Source of the DNA: Streptococcus infantis SK970
GTDB taxonomy: Bacteria; Bacillota; Bacilli; Lactobacillales; Streptococcaceae
Assembly: GCA_000223255.2 (NCBI GenBank)
Contig: AFUT01000004.1
Location: forward strand, 62,001 to 126,000
DNA: 64,000 nucleotides
Reading direction: 5' to 3'
How positions within the stretch are numbered: position 1 is the stretch's first letter; each line of letters opens with the position of its first letter. A program made the translations under genes and the position numbers. Below, piece by piece: positions 57,607 through 64,000 of the stretch. The notes under the pieces were generated by a model that saw nothing but the letters and a program-made list of their open reading frames with translations, had not been told where the DNA came from and did no database searches.

Positions 57607-57659
57607 TGCAGGGGGCATCTAAATCAACAGGAAAAAGCCTTGATTTCAAGGCTTTTTTG
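57607..57659 (+). repeat. Right attachment-like repeat
   Basis: The duplicated tRNA-Lys 3' end (TGCAGGGGGCATCTAAA) is followed by a copy of the tRNA terminator. There is no tRNA 5' part. Together with 54507-54559 it bounds about 3.1 kb. Confidence 0.75.
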
Positions 57660-57699
57660 TTTATCAAAGTATTTAGGTGCTATCCCCAAAGATAGTTTC

Positions 57700-58356
57700 T
57701 CAATGTTCCACTTCTTCCTTAAATCGTATTTTTCCTTGACTATATAATCCCATAATTTTCACAAAGCGAACTGGATTGTTTTGATTATACACTAATACGA
57801 GTGCAAAGAGTAATAATCCAGCTATCCAAAATTCATAACCTAGTTCAATCTCCTGACCAAATTTTTGAGTATAGCTATAAAAATATATAACAAGTAGATA
57901 TTAGTGGCAACTATTAGAAAACGAACGAATCGGAAGATTTTCGTTGACAACTTAGCTGGATCAAAGTTATCTTCCCCCACCATCAAGTTATGAGAAGCCG
58001 CATAGTAAAAGACCTTTTCTGTCGTCGGCTGGGCCTTGCGAACATTTTTATATAGAGCTCGTTCGAGTAAAGCAACCATGAACAAAAACTCAGCCAACCA
58101 AAATAATAGGATAAAGGTCAGACTGGTCCAGTTGTAGACTCCTATACTCATAGCCGCAAGGAAACCAAAGCCACCCGTTCCACTGGCCATGAAAAAATTA
58201 CCAATTCAGGAATGTAGGCGTTGGTCTTCCAAGCCCCTTCGGTATTGAGCAAGACACTCTTGGGAGCAGCTAAAGCCTCTCTGGTTTTTTGGTCATAATA
58301 GACCGCCTGACCATCACATTCTCCGATAAAGACACGACGGCGTCTAAGAAAAACAT
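57700..58356 (-). pseudogene. Membrane protein of unknown function, frameshifted
   Basis: With three one-base additions (A-runs 58349-58353, 58192-58197 and 57879-57883 on the plus strand) the sequence reads as one 219-residue protein. It begins MFFLRRRRVFIGECDGQAVY at 58356, preceded by AGAGG, and ends KIRFKEEVEH at 57700. About four membrane helices are visible (GFLAAMSIGVYNWTSL, FILLFWLAEFLFMVALL, FLIVATNIYLLYIF, GYEFWIAGLLLFALVLVY). The longest uninterrupted piece is 57840-58190. All breaks are homopolymer losses, so the gene may be intact in the organism. Confidence 0.6.
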
Positions 58357-58442
58357 CTTTACCTCTTTCTATTTCCTTTGTTATATTTAAAATTGGTTAG
58401 AAAGCAAGGACATTTCACCACCCTTACTTCTGATTGATCTTC

Positions 58443-59006
58443 TTAGTTACGGTAAAACTGGTTATCTTTGTCGCTTACAGATTGACCGATAGACAAGACA
58501 TCTTGACTACCGTCTGTACCTGTCACTTCGTTTTGGACTCCAGCTGGGGTAAAGATCAGTCGTGCCCCTTGTCCACCACCGACAAGATGAATACCTGTTG
58601 AGTAGTAGCCATCTTTTTCCTCTACTTGACCCATCTCGTATTTAAAGGTTCCATTTGAACTTTGGATGGTCACGATTCCATCTGCTGTGACTGTTGCAGT
58701 TGTTCCCGCGTAGTTTTCCCAAGTTCCTACAAATTTAGCGTAAGCCTCTAATGATTTTTGCTTATCTTCCGTTTGTTCTGCTTGAGTGGTTGCAGCTTCT
58801 GTCGCACTATTTGTTTCTGACTTCTGCTCCTCTTTTGGGCTTGTTTCAGTTTTACTTGCGGACTCTGTAGTCACCTTGCTTGTTGTTTCCTTTTGGTTTG
58901 AAGCTGAAGTGTTCTTGTCAGTCTTTCCACCACAGGCAGCCAAGGTCAAGGCAGCCAACAAGGTCAGGACTGATAGGCTCGTATAACGCAATGTTTTGTT
59001 TTTCAT
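58443..59006 (-). CDS. Lipoprotein with DUF6287-like domain
   Basis: The 187-residue protein has a signal ending in LAAC (lipidated Cys25) and a Thr/Ser/Glu/Lys-rich linker (about 30-90). A C-terminal domain follows (FVGTWENYAGTTATVTADGIVTIQ ... GYYSTGIHLVGGGQGARLIFTPAGV) that resembles DUF6287 of streptococcal lipoproteins. I chose the ATG at 59006 because AGGAG lies six bases before it. Function is unknown; exposure on the membrane surface is expected. Confidence 0.75.
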   Translation of the reverse strand: MKNKTLRYTSLSVLTLLAALTLAACGGKTDKNTSASNQKETTSKVTTESASKTETSPKEEQKSETNSATEAATTQAEQTEDKQKSLEAYAKFVGTWENYAGTTATVTADGIVTIQSSNGTFKYEMGQVEEKDGYYSTGIHLVGGGQGARLIFTPAGVQNEVTGTDGSQDVLSIGQSVSDKDNQFYRN

Positions 59007-59130
59007 AAAAATCTCCTTTGAAATAGACACAGATAAAAGTAGCTCGTCAGATTTTGCATATATTTGACGGCTGTCTCGTAGTCTTCAGTGTATCATTTAT
59101 TTGGCTTTAATTCAATAGCTATCTGAAATC

Positions 59131-59168
59131 AAAAAAAGGCTAATCCAAGTAGGAATTAGCCCTTTTAT
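59131..59168 (-). terminator. Terminator of queA
   Basis: GGCTAAT/ATTAGCC stem with A-rich and T-rich arms, 25-60 nt after queA. Confidence 0.7.
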
Positions 59169-59192
59169 TTCTAGTTTTGATTTGCTCGTTTT

Positions 59193-60221
59193 TTAGTAGA
59201 TAAACATGGCATCGCCAAAGCTAAAGAAACGGTATTTTTCATCGATAGCATGCTGGTAGGCTTCGAGTACCAATTCTCGGCCTGCAAAGGCTGAGACAAG
59301 CATGACCAAGGTAGACTTCGGCAAGTGGAAATTGGTTGAGAAGGCATCCACCACCTTCCAGTCATAGCCTGGCTTGATAAAGATATTGGTCCAGCCAGAG
59401 TCGGCCTGGATTTGCCCATCAAACTTGCTTCCGATAGTCTCTAGCGTACGGATAGAGGTTGTCCCCACAGCAATGACACGGCCACCATTTTCCTTGACCT
59501 GACGCAAGGTCGAAGCGGCTTCCTCAGATAATTGGTAAAACTCTGAGTGCATTTCGTGTTCATCTAGATTATCGACTGAAACTGGTCTAAAGGTACCAAG
59601 ACCAACGTGCAAGGTCAAGTAGACTAGGTGAACTCCTTTTTGCTGGATTTCTTCTAGTAGTTCTTTGGTAAAATGAAGGCCTGCAGTCGGAGCAGCGGCT
59701 GAGCCACTCTCCTTGGCATAGACGGTCTGGTACCGTTCACGGTCATCCAACTTTTCGTGGATATAAGGAGGCAAAGGCATTTCTCCCAAACTTTCAAGCA
59801 CTTCTAGGAAAATCCCCTCATACTCAAAGCGAACAATACGGCCACCATGGGTTAATTCCTCGGTCACGACCGCACAGAGACGACCATCCCCAAAGACAAC
59901 ACGGGTACCAACCTTGAGACGCTTAGCTGGCTTCGCCAAGACTTCCCATTCGTCTCCTGCTGTATTTTTCAAGAGCAAGAGTTCAACGTGCCCTCCTGTT
60001 TCTTCCTTTTGGCCATGAAGTCGAGCTGGCAAAACGCGGGTATCATTCATAACCAGGGCATCCCCTGGCTCTAGCATTTCAATAATAGAGTGAAAATGGC
60101 GATCTTGAAATTCCCCTGTTTTGCGATTGACCATCAAGAGTTTAGAGGCATCGCGCTTTTCCAGAGGCGTCTGTGCAATCAGTTCCTCTGGCAAGTGGAA
60201 ATCAAAATCATTGGTATTCAT
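59193..60221 (-). CDS. queA: tRNA preQ1(34) S-adenosylmethionine ribosyltransferase-isomerase
   Basis: QueA transfers the ribosyl group of SAM to preQ1 in tRNA to make epoxyqueuosine. The 342-residue protein has the full family pattern: [23 protein letters not shown] at the start, [23 protein letters not shown] (about 174-185), [10 protein letters not shown] and [16 protein letters not shown]. The ATG at 60221 matches the family length. An ATG at 60230 lies closer to AAAGGA, so translation may start three codons earlier. Confidence 0.95.
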   Translation of the reverse strand: MNTNDFDFHLPEELIAQTPLEKRDASKLLMVNRKTGEFQDRHFHSIIEMLEPGDALVMNDTRVLPARLHGQKEETGGHVELLLLKNTAGDEWEVLAKPAKRLKVGTRVVFGDGRLCAVVTEELTHGGRIVRFEYEGIFLEVLESLGEMPLPPYIHEKLDDRERYQTVYAKESGSAAAPTAGLHFTKELLEEIQQKGVHLVYLTLHVGLGTFRPVSVDNLDEHEMHSEFYQLSEEAASTLRQVKENGGRVIAVGTTSIRTLETIGSKFDGQIQADSGWTNIFIKPGYDWKVVDAFSTNFHLPKSTLVMLVSAFAGRELVLEAYQHAIDEKYRFFSFGDAMFIY

Positions 60222-60257
60222 TGGTGTCATTTTTCCTTTCTTTTCTAATAGAATTCA

Positions 60258-61165
60258 TTAGCTGTCAAAGCGAACTTCTTCAAGTAGGTACTCAATGAAA
60301 CGTTCACCCATCTTGGACAAGCTTGTCTTTTCATGCTGGATATAAACCAGCTCAATCGGATCATCAATATCAAGTGGAATCGAAACGATATTGTCTCCAT
60401 TAAGATTACTATTGAGGATACCAGTCGCGATGGTATAGCCATCCAAACCAATCAAGAGATTGAACAAGGTCGCACGGTCACTAACCACGATGGATTTCTT
60501 GTGATGTTCCTGTGACAAAATCTCTTCTGAGAAATAGAAGGAATTATGGGTCCCTTGGTCATAGCTTAAGTATGGGAAGTCTTCCAGGTCGGATAACTGC
60601 ACCTTGTCTCTCTTAGCAAGAGGGTTGGTCTTGCTGACAAAGATATGGGGTTGGGCTGTAAAGAGATGGTGGGCAACCAGATGGTTGTCATCCAACATCT
60701 TCGAAAGAACGTCCCGGTTATAGCTATTTAAAAAGAGGACCCCTACTTCACTACGGAAGTTCTTGACGTCGTCGATAATCTCCCAAGTTCTCGTCTCACG
60801 CAAAAAAGCTCGTACTTTTCCATATCGCTTTTCTTGAGCAAGGAAACAAAAGCATTGACCACGAAGGCATAGTGCTGCGAAGACACACTAAAAAGCTCGC
60901 GATGAGCGATTGGATTCTTATAACGTTCTTCTAGAAGTTGCGTTTGCTCGACAACTTGACGCGCATAGGATAGAAACTCCATCCCATCACGTGTGAGGGT
61001 GATTCCTTTAGGATTTCGGATAAAAATCTCAATTCCCATCTCATTTTCTAGGTCACGAACGGCATTTGATAGACTCGGTTGTGTAATGAAAAGTTGCTTG
61101 GCAGCCTCATTCATCGAACCAGTCTCTACGATTTTGATAATATAGTGTAATTGTTGAATTCTCAT
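60258..61165 (-). pseudogene. LysR-family regulator (CpsY/MtaR-like), frameshifted
   Basis: The N-terminal part has the LysR winged helix (MRIQQLHYIIKIVETGSMNEAAKQ-type; SMNEAAKQLFITQPSLSNAV, 17-36). The C-terminal part (to 60258) is a complete effector domain (FRSEVGVLFLNSYNRDVL ... SKMGERFIEYLLEEVRFDS). They join after adding one T to a T6 run (A6 at 60802-60807 on the plus strand), which restores YELFLRETRTWEII. The sequence closely resembles streptococcal CpsY/MtaR-type regulators of methionine uptake and surface properties. The ATG at 61165 starts six bases after the -10, so the mRNA is probably leaderless. Confidence 0.85.
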
Positions 61166-61171
61166 GTTTTT

Positions 61172-61182
61172 ATTGTACCATA
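61172..61182 (-). promoter_or_regulatory. Extended -10 promoter of the LysR gene (leaderless)
   Basis: The minus strand reads TATGGTACAAT, then AAAAAC and the ATG. Transcription would begin at or next to the start codon. No ribosome binding site precedes it. Confidence 0.6.
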
Positions 61183-61256
61183 CTTGACGCAATATAAAAA
61201 GAACCAGTCACTGAAAGCCAAGCTAGTCGCATATCAGTCTTTTTGCAACTCATAAA

Positions 61257-61285
61257 AAAGAGGTTGGAAGATTTCCAACCTCTTT
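61257..61285 (-). terminator. Terminator of the GlsB-like gene
   Basis: GAGGTTGGAA/TTCCAACCTC with a 3-nt loop and flanking A and T runs. Confidence 0.85.
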
Positions 61286-61306
61286 ATCTATTCTAGCAAG
61301 TAAAAA

Positions 61307-61537
61307 CTAGCTGTCTTTTTTCCAAAAGATGGCTAATAAAATCATGGCTCCTAAAACTGATGGGATAATAGCCGTATCAGCTAAGATAGGCCCCCAAGTT
61401 CCAAAAAGCATTTGACCCAGGAATGCACCTATCCAGCCCAGGAACATTTTCCCGAAGCATCCCATTCGTTCGCCACGATTGGTGATAGCCCCTGCTAATA
61501 GTCCGATTAAAAGGCCGACAAACATACTTCCAATCAT
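61307..61537 (-). CDS. GlsB/YeaQ/YmgE-family membrane protein
   Basis: The 76-residue protein has three hydrophobic segments (MFVGLLIGLLAGAIT, FLGWIGAFLGQMLFG, VLGAMILLAIFW) and the glycine-rich pattern of transglycosylase-associated (GlsB/YeaQ) stress proteins. Family members are membrane proteins linked to general stress; the activity is not established. It starts 10 nt after the pepS stop codon and probably shares its transcript. Confidence 0.8.
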   Translation of the reverse strand: MIGSMFVGLLIGLLAGAITNRGERMGCFGKMFLGWIGAFLGQMLFGTWGPILADTAIIPSVLGAMILLAIFWKKDS

Positions 61538-61546
61538 AGTTTCTCC

Positions 61547-62788
61547 TTAAATTGCCCAATCTCCATTGCGGAAGAGTGGTACTCGTGTTCCATCCTCACG
61601 GATACCATCGATATCCATTTGGTTAGAACCAATCATAAAGTCAACGTGAACATCTGAACGATTGAGCCCTGCGGCTTCCAGCTCTTCTTCACTCATCTCT
61701 GCACCACCAACGACACTAGTTGCGTAAGCTGCACCGATAGCCAAGTGGTTTGAAGCATTTTCATCAAAAAGGGTATTAAAGAAGGTAATCCCTGACTGAG
61801 AAATTGGACTTGGATCTGGTACCAAGGCACATTCACCCAAGGCACGCGCACCAGCATTCTTAAAGACAAGATCTTTCATAACTTGATCACCCTTCTCAGC
61901 AGTGATATCGACGATTTGACCATTTTCAAAGGTCACTTTGATGCCTTCGATGATGTTTCCATTATAGCTAAGTGGTTTTGTAGACGTTACATAACCATCT
62001 GCGCGACGGAAGTCAGGAGCTGTAAAGACTTCTTCTGTTGGCATATTTGGCAAGAAACCTTCGCCTTGAGCATTGATTGCTCCGGCAGATTCCCAAACGT
62101 GGTTCTTAGGCAAGCCAAGTGTCAAGTCTGTTCCAGGAGCAGTGTAGTGAAGAGCTGAGAATTGTTCTTTGTTGAGCATTTCTGCCTTGCTCTTCAAGAT
62201 AGCTGCATGTTCTTCCCAAGCTTTAACTGGATCTTCTTCGTAGACACGGCAAGTCTTGAAGATTTGGTCCCAAAGGAGGTCTACTGCTTCTTCGTCACTT
62301 GCAGCATTTGGAAATACTTTCTTAGCCCACTCAAGTCCAGCAGCGGCTGCTACAGTCCAGCTAACCTTGTTAGATTGAGTTGCGATACGCATTGGCTTCA
62401 TAGCAATTCCCATTGCTTTAGCAGAAGCTGAGAGCTTTTCTGCATCCACTCCGTTCAAGGCACCTGGATCAGAAGAACGGACACCGAGACGACTTGCTTT
62501 GTTTTCAAGAAGGTAGTTCATCTCAGCAATCTTGTATTCTGGCACATTGTCCAAACGCTCCATCGGCGCGTGAAGGAATTTCTCACGGTTTATAAAATCA
62601 TCTGCCCATTGAACGATAACTTCGTGCGCTCCAAGTGCATAGGCTTCTTTGACGATTAAGTGAGCCAACTCACGTTGCTCCACATCGATAGAGAGAGCCA
62701 AGGTATGACCAGGTTGCACGTTCACTCCGTTTGCAACCAATAACTTAGCATATTTTTCTAGATTTTCTTTAAAATTTGGTAAAACCAT
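61547..62788 (-). CDS. pepS: Aminopeptidase PepS (M29)
   Basis: The 413-residue metallopeptidase removes N-terminal residues from peptides in the cytosol. It carries M29 features: an N-terminal ENLEKYAKLLVANGVNVQPGHTL, metal ligands in the C-terminal half (GECALVPDPSPISQSGITFFNTLFDENASNHLAIG, about 319-353) and DVHVDFMIGS near the end. Length and motifs agree with streptococcal PepS. It overlaps the small upstream gene by 31 nt. Confidence 0.93.
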   Translation of the reverse strand: MVLPNFKENLEKYAKLLVANGVNVQPGHTLALSIDVEQRELAHLIVKEAYALGAHEVIVQWADDFINREKFLHAPMERLDNVPEYKIAEMNYLLENKASRLGVRSSDPGALNGVDAEKLSASAKAMGIAMKPMRIATQSNKVSWTVAAAAGLEWAKKVFPNAASDEEAVDLLWDQIFKTCRVYEEDPVKAWEEHAAILKSKAEMLNKEQFSALHYTAPGTDLTLGLPKNHVWESAGAINAQGEGFLPNMPTEEVFTAPDFRRADGYVTSTKPLSYNGNIIEGIKVTFENGQIVDITAEKGDQVMKDLVFKNAGARALGECALVPDPSPISQSGITFFNTLFDENASNHLAIGAAYATSVVGGAEMSEEELEAAGLNRSDVHVDFMIGSNQMDIDGIREDGTRVPLFRNGDWAI

Positions 62789-62961
62789 TCTGTTTTCTCT
62801 TTTCTATTTTTATTTTCTTTCAAAGCAGACAATAATCCTGCTAAAGCAATGGCGCCAGACAAAAGCGCTGTCGATAGAAGAATTGTCTGATCAGCAACTT
62901 CTAATTGATACTCAAACACCTTCTCAGCCGGCTTGTCTTCCGCAAAAATTCTTAGTTTCAT
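62758..62961 (-). CDS. Small single-helix membrane protein
   Basis: The 67-residue protein has a short polar N-terminus (MKLRIFAEDKPAEKVFEYQLEV), one membrane helix (TILLSTALLSGAIALAGLLSAL, about 27-48) and a basic tail (KENKNRKEKTEWFYQILKK). AAGGA lies seven bases before the ATG at 62961. It overlaps the start of pepS by 31 nt. No family is recognised and no toxin-antitoxin partner is evident. Confidence 0.6.
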   Translation of the reverse strand: MKLRIFAEDKPAEKVFEYQLEVADQTILLSTALLSGAIALAGLLSALKENKNRKEKTEWFYQILKKI

Positions 62962-62974
62962 GAAATATCCTTTC

Positions 62975-63679
62975 TTATTCTTCATGCTCTCCTAGGTAGA
63001 GGCGTCGTGCCTCTGGACTATTTGTGAGGATATCTATATAGGTTTCATAGTCATCAGGTAGAGGCTTTCCTAAAGAGATATCTTGTTCTGGATTTATATT
63101 TTTCCCATAAAGAAAGCAAAGATAGAGACGTTCGTTGAGTGTTGGAAATACTTCAATAGACATATGTTCAGCCTGACCTACCCGATCCCAATCCTGTTCT
63201 TTGATATCTGATATGATATAGGATTGGAAGAGTCCCATAAGTGGATTATCTTCTGGTAGTCCACTATCTTTATCCGCAAGAACCAAAGAACAACGTCTAC
63301 CAAAACCAGCAAGTTGGCGCTCCCTTCCCTTTACCGAAACAGTAATAGGATGTCCTCCAATATGGCTATAAATCCATTCTTTAGGCAGTTCATAATCTAA
63401 CAGGGGGGTAACTTCTTTGACAATCGCTACAGGACTATAGCGTAGAAACTGGCGAGTAACAGCCTTACAAAAGAGGATATCTTCCTCTTTCAAGGTCACT
63501 CCCTTCCAGTTATTTTCCTCATTAAAATGGTTGAAAAATACCAGATAGGGATCACGCATCATTTGTGCTAAGATATAAACGCCATTTCGTAAACATATAG
63601 AAATAACTTTCCCTGATTTCCAGGGTGTTGCTCTTTTTTCTTTTCCATCATGATACAACCTCAAACCTACACAAGACAT
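62975..63679 (-). CDS. Immunity protein 26-like protein
   Basis: The 234-residue protein starts with a beta-rich region (KSGKVISICLRNGVYILAQMMRDPYLVFFNHF) similar to Imm26-type immunity proteins of polymorphic toxin systems, plus a longer C-terminal extension. No toxin gene is near. The ATG at 63679 lacks a ribosome site; an ATG pair at 63652 follows GAGG and would be in frame if one base is missing from an A6 run (T6 at 63635-63640), so the true start may be there. It follows polC by nine bases. Confidence 0.5.
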   Translation of the reverse strand: MSCVGLRLYHDGKEKRATPWKSGKVISICLRNGVYILAQMMRDPYLVFFNHFNEENNWKGVTLKEEDILFCKAVTRQFLRYSPVAIVKEVTPLLDYELPKEWIYSHIGGHPITVSVKGRERQLAGFGRRCSLVLADKDSGLPEDNPLMGLFQSYIISDIKEQDWDRVGQAEHMSIEVFPTLNERLYLCFLYGKNINPEQDISLGKPLPDDYETYIDILTNSPEARRLYLGEHEE

Positions 63680-63688
63680 TTCAAACTA

Positions 63689-64000
63689 TTAAAACAAATC
63701 ATCAAACAAGCTCAACTGATTATCCTCTGGCATATTACCTAGAATTCCCATTTCATCCATCTTTTCAACCAAGGTTGAGGAAAGTCCTCCACGCTTGCGG
63801 AGTTCAGTTTTAGAGAGGAATTCTCCCTCTTGACGGGCACGCACCAATTGCTTGGCAACGTTCTCTCCCAGACCATCCATAGCGACAAACGGCGGGATAA
63901 GGGTGTCTCCATCGATGATGAATTCAGTCGCATCACTGCGATAGAGGTCTAGTTTCCCAAATTTGAAACCTCGTTCCCACATTTCATTGACAATTTCAAG
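63689..64000 (-). CDS. polC: DNA polymerase III PolC, C-terminal end (partial)
   Basis: The window ends inside this gene. The last 104 codons are present: [26 protein letters not shown], a helix-hairpin-helix-like [24 protein letters not shown] and the terminal [12 protein letters not shown], a beta-clamp-binding motif (QLSLF). This is the conserved end of Gram-positive PolC, the main replicative polymerase. It is read from the right edge toward 63689, in frame from base 64000. Confidence 0.93.
   Translation of the reverse strand, partial: LEIVNEMWERGFKFGKLDLYRSDATEFIIDGDTLIPPFVAMDGLGENVAKQLVRARQEGEFLSKTELRKRGGLSSTLVEKMDEMGILGNMPEDNQLSLFDDLF

Overview
The window is a chromosomal segment of a viridans streptococcus of the mitis group (S. 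mitis/S. oralis/S. infantis type), close to but distinct from S. pneumoniae. The evidence is a 680-residue PBP2b of pneumococcal type, the order pbp2b-recR, a nan (sialic acid) locus next to pbp2b, the secA-DAHP synthase pair-acpS-alr-recG run, nrdR-dnaB-dnaI-der, trxA-aquaporin-pepF-prmA, and rarA-6S RNA-tRNA-Lys. YSIRK signals with LPXTG anchors and streptococcal lipoproteins fit this. No BOX or RUP repeats were recognised.

Layout. 1-2.8 kb: recR and pbp2b. 2.8-24 kb: the nan locus. It holds the RpiR-type regulator nanR, a 2417-residue cell-wall protein joining a trypsin-like protease to a GH29 fucosidase, a frameshifted ROK kinase, the sialate lyase, a DUF624 protein, a YhcH-type protein, the SatABC-type ABC importer, nanE, the anchored sialidase NanA and an acetyl esterase. 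Surface enzymes would release sialic acid, fucose and acetyl groups from host glycans, the ABC system would import sialic acid, and lyase, kinase and epimerase would feed amino-sugar metabolism. Four copies of a TGAAAGTAGTTTCA-like inverted repeat lie 55-56 nt upstream of -35 elements, which suggests NanR sites; cre-like sites suggest CcpA control. 24-42 kb: mostly housekeeping (thioesterase, recG, alr, acpS, two DAHP synthases, secA, lemA/TPM pair, der, nitroreductase, dnaI, dnaB, nrdR, GntR-ABC exporter). 41.7-51 kb: lrgAB, a cysteine-rich MarR regulator with twin operators beside trxA, aquaporin, a lipoprotein with a truncated paralogue, pepF, rsmE-prmA, and GNAT/NUDIX/DUF3013 genes. 51.1-52.9 kb: an islet between 30-bp direct repeats. 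52.9-57.7 kb: rarA, 6S RNA, tRNA-Lys, and a second islet between copies of the tRNA 3' end. 57.7-64 kb: a frameshifted membrane protein, lipoprotein, queA, a CpsY/MtaR-like regulator, a GlsB-like protein, pepS, an Imm26-like gene and the 3' end of polC.

A notable property of the sequence itself is that otherwise intact genes, including essential secA, are broken by the loss of one base from a homopolymer run. I count 13 such positions. Base-calling or assembly error is the simplest explanation for most of them, so 'pseudogene' here should be read as 'frameshifted in this sequence'.
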